From assembly GCA_946122785.1 (NCBI GenBank), contig CAMGYJ010000007.1, forward strand, positions 40,387,587-40,451,586: DNA of 64,000 bases, written 5' to 3'. Each line of letters starts with the position of its first letter. Within the stretch, counting starts at the first letter, position 1. This document shows, one piece after another, positions 45,620 through 55,202 of the stretch. A program made the translations under genes and the position numbers. Origin of the DNA: Linum tenue. Its lineage: Eukaryota; Streptophyta; Magnoliopsida; Malpighiales; Linaceae. Below the pieces are notes generated by a model. It was not told the DNA's origin. It was given only the letters and a program-made list of their open reading frames with translations, and ran no database searches.

Positions 45620-47530
45620 AACTGAAAATTCTCATTCGGCCAATCTCCACCCAACATTACAAATCCCCCTTCAGTCCTTACTCCTTCCATAAGAAGACAA
45701 ACCCCAAATTAAACAAAACATCAGAACTTCATACAACTGATCGCGATCGACAACTAGAAAGGAGCATGGTAAAAGAAGACAAACCCAAAATCAAGAAACT
45801 AAGAGAGCCCCCAAGGAATCACCACCATAATGCATGACCGGAATCTTTAGCTAAATTACGTCTACTCCTAGAGTAACATAACGATAAACTGAACTGTTCT
45901 TCTTTTCATTATCATAACTGAACCACCAAGTACATATTTATAGGCAAACGTAAGAAACCCTAATAGCTAACCCTATCCTACTCAGCCAAGTAATTGTCGG
46001 CAACTACGTCTAATCCCAACCCAACTCTAAAACATAACACAATTACCTTCTAAAACTACTAATAATAATAACTCATACGAATTAGGAGAATAATAATAAC
46101 GGTTCTTGTACTATAATGCACCAAACCTCCCCCTTTGAAGAACCTCGTCCCCGATATTCAAGTTAATTAGCGAGCTAACTCAATCCATACTCAACCCGGG
46201 TCAATATAAAAGAACCGTTCCCATTTGTTGATGACAACGAAGGCTCGAGGTTTCTTCTTCCGCTTGCGAGTCTTCCAGTTGTACCCCGGTACTCAAACAA
46301 ATCCGCTCCCTACTAGCTCTCATATCTTTACTCCCATCCAAGGGAGTTCCCATGCAATAACAAAGAATCGCATGCATCCCCCCATCAAATAGTACTGTGG
46401 CCACGTGGACTCTAGCAATTTCATCAACTCCCTGCTTCCTTTCCTTGCCCACTAGTAGCTAGCTTTTTGTGCTAGCGGAGTCAGGGGCGGACCCGGGGTT
46501 AGTAGTGTCCCCGGATACCCCTAAATTTTGGAAAAATAATTATTCAACCTCCGGTGGTAATTTACGTATGGAAAAAAAAATATAATTGATAGTGAGGGAC
46601 ACCCCTTAAATTTGAAAAGTGATTATCCTACTGTCATTTGTGTATAGGAATATAAGTGGTAGGTTTGATAATTCAAATTTAGAACACTATTATTATTAAT
46701 AAACTTAATTTCTGTTGAGCTAAACTCATTTGTTGTTAGTTTTTGAACAATGTGTAATAGTAAAATGGCATTCCCTATCTCTAATTATTTTAAAAACCTA
46801 ATAATTAAACTAATTTCAAACTACCCTTAATTTGTATTGATTTTATGATTGTACGGCAAGTGTTGAAAGAGTCTTTCAGCTTTGGGTTACATCAAGAACA
46901 AGTTTACAAATCGAATATGTGATAAGTTCGTGAATGATTGTCTAGCTAGAAGTGTATATAGAGACAATTTTTTAAACACTATAGACACCAAGTGTATTCT
47001 ACAATTATTTCCGAATATGAAAACATATCATGGACTTTTTTAACCTATACGAGTAAGGTATTTTCATATTTACAATTTTATTTTTATTAATTATTTTTAT
47101 TTTTATTTAATTTATTTTTTAAAAGAGGCCACCCCTATGAAAATTTTCTGGGTCCGCCGCTAAGCGGAGTACACTTGAGCAACGCCATTCGCACACGTAT
47201 ACGGAGTGGCCATTGTTTAATTTGTCTTTTGCTTGGAAACCCTCCTTCGTGCTACCTTCCTCCTTCTTTATCGTCTACCATCTCCGCTCGGCCTTCAGTG
47301 GAGACAACTGCAGGTTGAAGCTCCCCTTTGAGGCGAATGGTCGTGACATCGTCGACATTTGCCGCCACAACAGTAAAGCTATCGCTGACCACGGGTGGGG
47401 CGAATGATCCCTCAAACTCGACGTGAGAGAGAGAGACCTCCTCTTCGATTCCGGCGACAATGCGATTCGGAGCGGACTTCACAGCCGTCTTGGTCAACGA
47501 AGATGGAAACAATAATGAAATCTCCACAGT
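45620..47530 (-). other. Unidentified former coding-like region, split by a hAT element
   Basis: Removing the element at 46482-47162 and one target copy joins minus-strand frames. MATPYTCANGVAQVYSASTK (about 47214 downward) runs into KERKQGVDEIARVHVATVLF and CLSTGVQLEDSQAEEETSSL (46452-46201), with one stop between them, then NIGDEVLQRGRFGAL near 46150. A further open segment (47527-47252) lies upstream. I do not recognise the protein. The final segment faintly resembles the tail of Gypsy-type polyproteins. Confidence 0.35.
46482..47162 (+). mobile_element. hAT deletion derivative (681 bp) with 8-bp target duplication
   Basis: The ends CAGGGGCGGACCCGG and TAGCGGCGGACCCAG (inverted) match with two mismatches. 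AGCGGAGT flanks both sides exactly (46474-46481, 47163-47170). The interior keeps the last part of a transposase on the plus strand, near 46858-47043 (SVERVFQ-like text, then NKFTNRICDKFVNDCLARSV), with frameshifts. The size and make-up closely parallel the 2513-7749 derivative. Confidence 0.88.
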
Positions 47531-47745
47531 CGGCGATGATGGTACGGCGGCAACGACAAGATCATTGGAACCGACTGCAACAGGGGACCTACATGTACAT
47601 GTTAGAGAGCTTTGCTATTGTTCGGTCCCAGTTCTCTTGCCACTCTTCCCGTGAAGGTTGCTCGAACGGAACGACGGTGGAATGCTTTAATTTGCTGGTG
47701 TCCTCTCCAATTCGCCCTCCGACGACAAGACTTTCAGGCGGTTAT

Positions 47746-47990
47746 TGTCAAGAACCAGTTGCTCCCAATAACTCGAGTTGTTGGGAGAGGTTCAATCGTG
47801 GATCATATACCACAACACTAACACGCCCCCTCAAACGAAAGCCACTCACAAGGGCTTGAAGTTTGCACAGGTCTGAAGACAAGAATACCATGTGCTTAAC
47901 AAATGGGGGTCACCGGGAATCGAACACTAGACCTCTCAGTCACAGAAGGCTCTGATACCATGTCAAGAACCAGTTGATCCCAATAACTAT
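47746..47990 (-). mobile_element. Miniature LTR element (TRIM-like), partial
   Basis: Read on the minus strand: an LTR end ...CAACTGGTTCTTGACA (47961 upward), an initiator-Met-type primer site TGGTATCAGAGC (47960-47949), only about 137 bp of interior, a purine tract TTTGAGGGGGCG, and then a 78-bp LTR from TGTTAGTGTTGTGG to TTCTTGACA (47823-47746). No coding is present. The first LTR matches the second for about 28 bp only and is cut off near a palindromic TATATATTCGTATG sequence. Confidence 0.65.
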
Positions 47991-48022
47991 TAGACCGTAT
48001 ATATATTCGTATGGGCTGCATG

Positions 48023-48354
48023 TAGGGGTGGCTATACGGTCCGGTCCGGTTAAATTGGACCAAATTGATCCGGTCCCAGTCCGGTCTTTTCGGGAATATA
48101 AGGACCAAAGATTGGATTGGATACAGCCCGGTCTTGATTCAGTCCGGTCTTGACCCGGTACGGTCCCAATTTGATCTTGATTTTAGGTGTTGGGGGTCTC
48201 TTAATTCGGTCTTTATCCGGGTTTTTTACCTCAAATCTAAGCCAGAATATGAGATTGGATTGTTTGCTATCCGGTCCCAGTCCGGTCCCGGTCTGGGTTA
48301 TACGGCCCGGTTTCGGGTAAAATCAAACAGTCCAGGACCAAATAGCCAGCCCTA
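48023..48354. mobile_element. hAT-type MITE (332 bp)
   Basis: The ends TAGGGGTGGCTATACGGTCC and TAGGGCTGGCTATTTGGTCC (inverted) are flanked by an exact 8-bp duplication, GCTGCATG (48015-48022, 48355-48362). The interior is dominated by repeats of GGTCCGGTCC/CAGTCCGGTC type. It is non-coding. Confidence 0.9.
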
Positions 48355-48429
48355 GCTGCATGGGCTGGTTTACGTCATGGGCTTTCCTGTACAACTAATA
48401 CAGCACATACGAATATATATACGGTCTAA

Positions 48430-49145
48430 TAGTTACGTACGTGTACCCAAATATCCGTAATTTTTTTACGGGTTGAAACTTGGGATCAAGAATTACTACT
48501 TTGGATACCTGCAGGTTACCGCCATTAATACCCGTTTGGGTATTACGGGTACCCGTTATACCCATTAGTCCAATGCCCAAAACCCATTTACTTTGAGACC
48601 TTGGAACTTTCTACTGCCAAATTGACTGATCCCATCACAGCCCATTATAAGCACTCTACTGAACTCCATCCCAGGTAATTAAGCTTCAGTGTGCTAGTCT
48701 TGATGAATGTTTAGCTTGGTGGAATTCCTTATTTAAGGTTACTGGGAAGCAGTTGTGAAACGGGTGAGGCGCATTTTTACTAAATGGCTTATCATTATTA
48801 GTGCTACATATTCAAAGAAATGAATCTTACTTGTCTAGGGGTCTGAGGTAGTTGATCGATTCCTTTGTTTCTGGAGGTGTGTGTTGTGAAGGTAGGAAGT
48901 TTTTCAATTTAATGAATCAATTTACATGTCTGAGTTCATGCTTGATTGTAGTTTTAATTTTGTTCCACCAATTGGACGGGTATTTACGGGTAATATGAGT
49001 ACCCGTTATCCGTCCCGTACGGGTAATGGGTACCCGTTAACCCGTACGGATTTTGGATATGGGATGGAGATTGCTCTCCAAATGGGATTGGGTATCCGTT
49101 TCAAACGGGATGGGTATCTCGTCCCGTCCCGTTTCCCACCCCTAC
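48430..49145. repeat. Two GGGTACCCGTT-rich patches, probable MITE remnants
   Basis: Patches at 48440-48580 and 48975-49145 are rich in ACGGGTACCCGTTA and CCCGTACGGGT motifs in both orientations. The second ends in CCCACCCCTA, which resembles the inverted end of TAGGGGTGGG-type MITEs. The partner end and duplication are not resolved. Confidence 0.5.
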
Positions 49146-50644
49146 TCATAGGCGAAGAAAGATGGGGTTGGACCATGTGCTGATTATACTAACCGAAAAG
49201 GTGAGAAGGGTTGTAGATAATAACTGAATCAATTGGAGGGTTGAGCCCGGGCTCAGTGATGTCCCCTGTATCCTCTGCTGGTTACTATCAACTCCCTATT
49301 GAGCTTTGCTCTTTGTGCACTCATACTCTTGCTTTGCTAGTATTCGATGTTCTTTATTTGAAAAAAGTAACTATTTGCTTTACTGAGTACTTCAAAGCTT
49401 TGATTATATCACCCTTCTCCTAAAAATGAGTCTCATTGTGATATGTTTTGCAAGCTTTATCAACTTATAATTTCTCTGAGAATGTATTTTGCCATTTCAA
49501 TATCCAATTAAAGCGAAGCATAGTGAGCGCGCTTATCTAGCTTGTATATAAAAAGATGAGTTCTAAGTTTACTATTCATTAACAGGTAAAACAGTAAATA
49601 ACTTCAACTTTAGTGATATTTCTTCAACATGCCAAATATTTTGCATAATTTTCCTTTATGTTTATTGATTTTTACCTCTTGCCTTATTTTTCAAAGATGC
49701 CGCATATTTTGTTTCATTTGTTTTGGTAACATATGGGAATCTCTAAGTGACCCATTTTCTTAATTAAATCCTTTAGTTTTTCCTATACTAGAACTTTTAT
49801 CTTTGTTCGTTTTAATTTTTGCATCGTTACTCATATCTCTCGCTCAGTTTTGAATAGAAAGACAAAGGGGAAATCTCCCACCCGATCGAAGAGAACGAAA
49901 GTGGCATACAAAATAATGGAACCATATGTTATGTTTTTTAGTCTTTCTCCTGGTGGATTTTTTCCTCATATTCTCATTTTTATTATATTATTATATCAAA
50001 TTAAAGTCATACGTTAATTCTAAGTTCATCCTTTTGTTTCTTCAGTTGAAAAAGATGCATAATAAATTATCTCTTGTTCTTTCCATTTCAGACGTATAAA
50101 CTTTATAAATTTCTAACTAATAGTTGTGATTTGTAAAATTCCAACTTGAACAGGTTCTTACTCGATAGTAGGTAGATCGTATTCCTCTGATCTGTAACAT
50201 TGTCAGCCAACGAGTGCAAATTGCTATGAGGTTCTCCTAGGATATTTTTGTGATTTTTCTTGCAGGTTTTTTTGTTATGTCTTACGAGTTACATTTTATT
50301 AATTATTCCATGCATTTATCCACTCACGGCGAGGCACAACCAAGCGAACTTATCTAGTTTGATGTAATAGAACAGGCTAGCCATACTAGCTAGGTCTCCA
50401 AATTCAAGGATTTGAGCAGTGCCACTTCATTTCTGTAGTGAAATCACAATCAAAATATTCACATTTGAGTAATTACATTTTGTGTGTACACACACTCAAG
50501 ATCTCAAAAAACTTTTCTCACATATCATCTTTTGAGCTTGGTGCATGTAACTCCCAAGGGCTTAGCCAAAAGACTTCTTCTCATCACTCGCTCTCCTTTA
50601 GTTCTTCTTCCCGCACTTGTGTATGTGCAAAGTGGTCAGCCAAC
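49146..50644. other. Intergenic, 3' side of the malectin-like/LRR gene
   Basis: AT-rich, no gene found. It includes the presumed 3' UTR region of the minus-strand gene that ends at 50645. Confidence 0.4.
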
Positions 50645-53090
50645 TCAATTAGAAATGTCATTCCCAGGAGACACCCTAAAACCAAAACACCATCCAATAG
50701 TTAATCAGAAACCCGTATAAACAAACAAGTAACGCACAGACAACAAAAATTCTATAAAAATGTCAATGCAGGTGTTTTCATACTGAAGGGTTAGTCCAGG
50801 TTTATTCTGTAGCGAGCCTGGGATCTTGCCGCGTAAATTGTTGTTCTGCAGGTATCTGTTTCATACAAAGCAAAATGTTAGGAGTTTTGGTTATTAAAAT
50901 CTGATTGATAAAGAAAAGATCAAATTGGAAGCAATGCTCCAACTAATTACATCTCTTGAATCCTCTTCAACTGCCCTAAAGACTGAGGTATCAACCCTTC
51001 AAGTTGGTTGTTTTCCAAATGCCTGTACCAAGAACATAGACATCTTTGATAGTGAGAACAAGGAAAAGGAAAAGAGAGATCAATAAAAAGTTCGGGAGAG
51101 TAACATACAAATATTGCAGATCCTTCAATGAACCCATATCAGGGATTTCACCAGTAAGCTTGTTCCCTCCTAAAGAACTACAAACAAATATTCATCCAAT
51201 AAAACGCAACATTATTCATCTTAGATGTTTACACCTTTTTAATCGTCCAATTCACACTCAAATAGTTGTGATGTTCATGGAGCGCAAGAGTAAATGATGA
51301 TCATTCCTTTATACCCCGATTATCCGATCATAAATATGATCGTCGAAGAATAAGCATTACTTTTTCAACAATCAAGTTGGAAATTGTTAAACATGCAGCA
51401 AAATAAGAAAGAGGAAGGGTGCTTACATAGAGGTGAGTGCAGTCAAGTTTGCAATGCTTGGAGATATAGAGCCAGCTAATCCTTTGTTTCTAAGTTCTCT
51501 GTCACAAATAGTTTCAAGATTTGAAGCAGCAATGTTAACCATTTACCCTAGAATTGAGAATTTACTCTATTGAAACTTACATCTTCTGAACTCTAGCCAT
51601 TAACTCATGAGTGCAAGTAACTCCGGTCCAAGAGTTCTCTGGAGGCAAACAAGGATCACCAACCCAGTCTGCGGGCGGGTCGTCAAAGCTACTACCCAAA
51701 GCTTCCATGGCAATCACTGGGAATGAAACCATCAACAACGATGAGGTTGAGGAACAAATTACAAATTCCATTCTAACTAGAAGATGGTAGAAAAATGAAT
51801 GATCTTTGTACGAACCATCTCTGGTTTGTGTCCTCGAACCATAGGGCAAAAGTTGGAGGACCTCGGCGGCATTGATCACCGGCCCAACGGGCATGTCATC
51901 AGCCGGAGTCAACATTAGCTCGGTGACGCCGGAGAGGGGCCATTCCGATGCATAAACTGTCACGCCTTTCTCCGTCACGTTAAGATCTTTGTAGAACAAC
52001 AGTCCGTTCAATGTGACGCTGAACACCCTCCAGCTATAAGGGCTGGGTGTCCTGTTGTCCTGGAAGTACATTGCCACGTAGTACTTGGTGGCCGGAACCG
52101 ACATCGGTGGCCACTGGAACCTAATCGTCTTGCCTCGGCTGGTGGTGAACCCTCTAGTGAACGCTTTCGCTGGCGGGAAGTTCCAAAAGTCTGATGATGT
52201 CACATTTGACTTGCTCTCCACCGTCGGTTGGTTCTTGTCGTGAAATGGCTCCCACAACCGGTAGTATTGGTCGTCCGGAAAGCTACACCAAAAGAAATAG
52301 GGGAAACAGGGAACTCGGTAACACCAATCCTCACCATGAAAAACAAACCAATTGTAATTTCTTTTACCTAATCGCCCCGCCCTCTTGTCCGAAGTAGTTT
52401 CTGGCCACGGTGGTGAGCGCGTATTTGGTGAAATCGCTGGAATTGTACATGGAATTCTCGAGCGATTGAACCACCATTGCGGAGATGAAAGGGTATGAGG
52501 TGGTATTCTTGTTCCGGGCGAGGCATACATTTAAGGTCTTGGTGGGAGAGACGACGATGATCTCGTAATAAGTGGTCTGACCCTTGGCGTAATCCTCGGT
52601 GGTGTTGACGGTGGCCCATTTGGTCCCTTGAACGATTTGATCAAACACCGGGGGCTCTTTCCCTCCGTCAAAGCCGCCGTAGTAGTAGATTGTCCTCACC
52701 AGGTACTTCCCACCTTTGGTGACCTGGAACGCGTAGCAGTATTTACGAGCTTGGCCATCCGGGAAGAATCGGAGGGTGGAGAGGATCGGAAGTATGCCAG
52801 GGGTTTTGACGGTGCCTTTGGTTCCGGTGAGGATGAATCCGTCGTCCGGGATGTACTTTTCATTGCCAAGCGTTACTTCGTCGGTTCCTCCGCAATTTAA
52901 TGGGAAACCTGTCCAACACCATCATTTCAAAAGAAGAAATTGTAGTTAGAAAGCAGATTTGTGAATGGAGTTTACAAGAAAATTTAGTACAACCTTTAGG
53001 GCCTGGAACAGCAATAGGAGCTGCAGAAGAAGAAATGGCAGCGAGGATGGGAATGCTAACAAGCCACGAGAGGAAGATGGAAGGAGACAT
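50645..53090 (-). CDS. Secreted malectin-like domain plus LRR protein, no kinase
   Basis: A nine-exon gene with matching phases throughout: 53090-52994, 52908-52368, 52282-51816, 51716-51581, 51498-51427, 51177-51109, 51022-50951, 50855-50784 and 50675-50645. It encodes about 518 residues. Exon 1 is a signal peptide (MSPSIFLSWLVSIPILAAIS). Exons 2-3 form a di-glucose/malectin-like domain starting at PLNCGGTDEVTLG, with FFPDGQARKYCY and YYYGGFDGG. Exon 4 holds the junction to the LRRs (DWVGDPCLPPENSWTGVTC). Four exons of 69-72 bp each encode one LRR, e.g. NKGLAGSISPSIANLTALTS and NNQLEGLIPQSLGQLKRIQE. The last short exon ends VSPGNDISN. There is no transmembrane segment or kinase, unlike the LRR-malectin receptor kinases it otherwise resembles. 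It is probably apoplastic, possibly a co-receptor or decoy; that is inference. Confidence 0.85.
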
Positions 53091-53713
53091 ATTTTGTTGT
53101 CCCCAAAATGTTTGTTTGGAAGAGAGAGGGGATGAATTGGGAGAGTGGTGGGTTGAGGCAAAAGAGGGTTGACACGTACATGGCTATGCATAGAGATAGT
53201 GAGATGGCTGAAAGTTCATAGAGATTTTATGCACATATTGACCAAATCTCATTTTCACAAAAGAATATTTGGTCTTTTAACCTTCTCACAATTTTTATCC
53301 AATTGCGAATGCGATAGTCAATACTGCCAATGTGTACTCTTGTGATGCACATGTGTGGGTATCGATCTGGTATCAGACTCAATCATTTAGATCGAATTAA
53401 ATATACTAATGTTTAATTTTGATCTTATGAACTCTCTTAAAATAGAGGCAATTTTTTTTTGAAGGATTGGCCTAATAGTAATGTAGAGATGAGAATGTCC
53501 ACCAAACTCTTGGTTTGAATTTTGGGTCAACGACGGGTAAAGAAAAGATGAGGGAAAATTAATTGGAAATGGATCATATAGAAGTAAATACTATTTTAGC
53601 CTATTTTGGTTCTCACTTTTTGTTTATTAGTCATGTTCATTTTCAATTTGGTTTTGAATTGGATTAGACCATATCATCTATGCTCGCGTGTCCCAATTAG
53701 CAAAAAATATCCT

Positions 53714-53864
53714 ATAAATAAATATATCATAATCTTCCATGAATTCATAAGAATATACAAAGTCTATCCACTTACTTTCATCTTTAATGTTTAAAGATGA
53801 AAGTAAGTGGATAGACTTTGTATATTCTTATGAATTCATGGAAGATTATGATATATTTATTTAT
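53714..53864. repeat. Perfect 74-bp inverted repeat with 3-nt loop
   Basis: The left arm 53714-53787 and right arm 53791-53864 are exact reverse complements with TGT between them. The start of the arm is ATAAATAAATATATCATAAT and the tip is CTTTCATCTTTAA. It lies upstream of the malectin-like/LRR gene, outside recognised elements. It could be a recent inverted duplication, a small foldback element, a hairpin RNA locus or an artefact. Confidence 0.95.
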
Positions 53865-54242
53865 TTATACGATGTGAAACTTTTTTCCATCTTCATTGCG
53901 TAGTCAGTGAGGAAGGAATTAGACTATTATCCTAGTGACTTTAACATAATTCTCACCTCTTATCACCCCTGACCTCTTGTTAGAGTTTCTTAACCAAACT
54001 CGCACAATCCGTTTCCATAGAAAAATGACCAAAGACAACTTCCAACCATCAATCACGACTCAAGCCTTCTCCCAGCTTCAAAGCAGTCCACCTCGAGGGT
54101 GGGCCTCCAGATTCAACAATTTCAGGCACACTCCTTGAAGACATGATATTGAGATACTTTTTAAGTTGCATAAGAGACATGCATCACTAATCTCACTAAT
54201 TCTTTTGTCCAAGTTAGCTACAATTGGCAGAATTCCCTTAGC

Positions 54243-54970
54243 CATTCTAAAAAAAAAACAAAAACATTAATATGTAACTTCTACATTTTTTTCCAAAAAC
54301 CTTCTCCTGGGAAGGTCTACCTCCCCTCTGTTGTCTATTGACGAAATTTCCTTTCATCTTCCTGTAGAGCCATAACCTTAATTTAACCGTGAAGGAACCA
54401 TTGTTTGTATTAGACCAAACAAATGCGTCCTCCTTTAAACCACGTTTCAAAGGAATTTTAATAATGAAGTTGGCATCCTCCTCCGTGAAAAGCTCCCTGA
54501 TTTTCTCAACTTTCCAACATGCTGCCTCTTTATCGATCAAAGAGTCCATTGTGGCTGATGGATCAATAAAACCGCCCAGGGATATAAGGTATGAAGTTAC
54601 CTCTGTAAGGGATCCACTTCTCATTCCATATCATGATCTCCCTACCATCTCCTACCCGCCATCATGAGCCTTCACTAATAAGTTCACGAGCTCCCAGCAA
54701 ACTCCGCCAAACATAACAAAGATTGGAATGTCTTCCAACCCTGTAAAATAATAGAGTTAGATCAAGATTCTTGCCATGAGAGTATGGGGAGATTGAATGA
54801 TTCTCCAAAATTTTCTTGTTAGGATTGATTTGTAGGAAGCTCTCAGGTCCCTAGAAGCAAGTCCACCCTCCTCTTTAGCATCACACATCTTGTCCCAACT
54901 TGTCCACTACATTTTCTTCATTTCTCCTTTCATCCCCCCACCAAAACCGATAAAAAGGCCTTTAATTTTC
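54243..54970 (-). pseudogene. LINE-type retrotransposon fragment
   Basis: Minus-strand text includes the post-RT region WDKMCDAKEEGGLASRDLRA and ILTRKFWRIIQSPHTLMARI (about 54930-54780), then RELFTEEDANFIIKIPLKRG and FVWSNTNNGSFTVK (54560-54380). This is the linker before the zf-RVT domain in plant LINEs. The frames are interrupted. The RT core and RNase H are absent. Confidence 0.75.
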
Positions 54971-55202
54971 GTTAAAATTCTCTTAGGGGTCTTAAACACT
55001 GACATAGGACATGTGATTTAGAATAAGTTGAGAGAACAATGTAGAGGGAGAGTCAAAGTGGAAAGTGAGGGAGGAGAAGTTGAGTCCCCTTTCTTTGGAG
55101 GGCTTCAAGCCCTTATATACCCGGAGCAGGTATCGAGTGTCGTGCGTCACTGATTGGGCGCGCTACTACTTAGTCTTTGAGTTCAGCATTTAGTAACACT
55201 CC

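Noticed and set aside
53606..53794. 62-codon plus-strand frame
   Set aside because: Half of it lies in the palindrome arm, the composition is AT-rich and it has no recognisable features.
53714..53864. Calling the perfect hairpin a microRNA gene
   Set aside because: Perfect arms and a 3-nt loop are unlike conserved plant miRNA precursors, which have bulges. No small-RNA evidence is available, so it is reported only as an inverted repeat.
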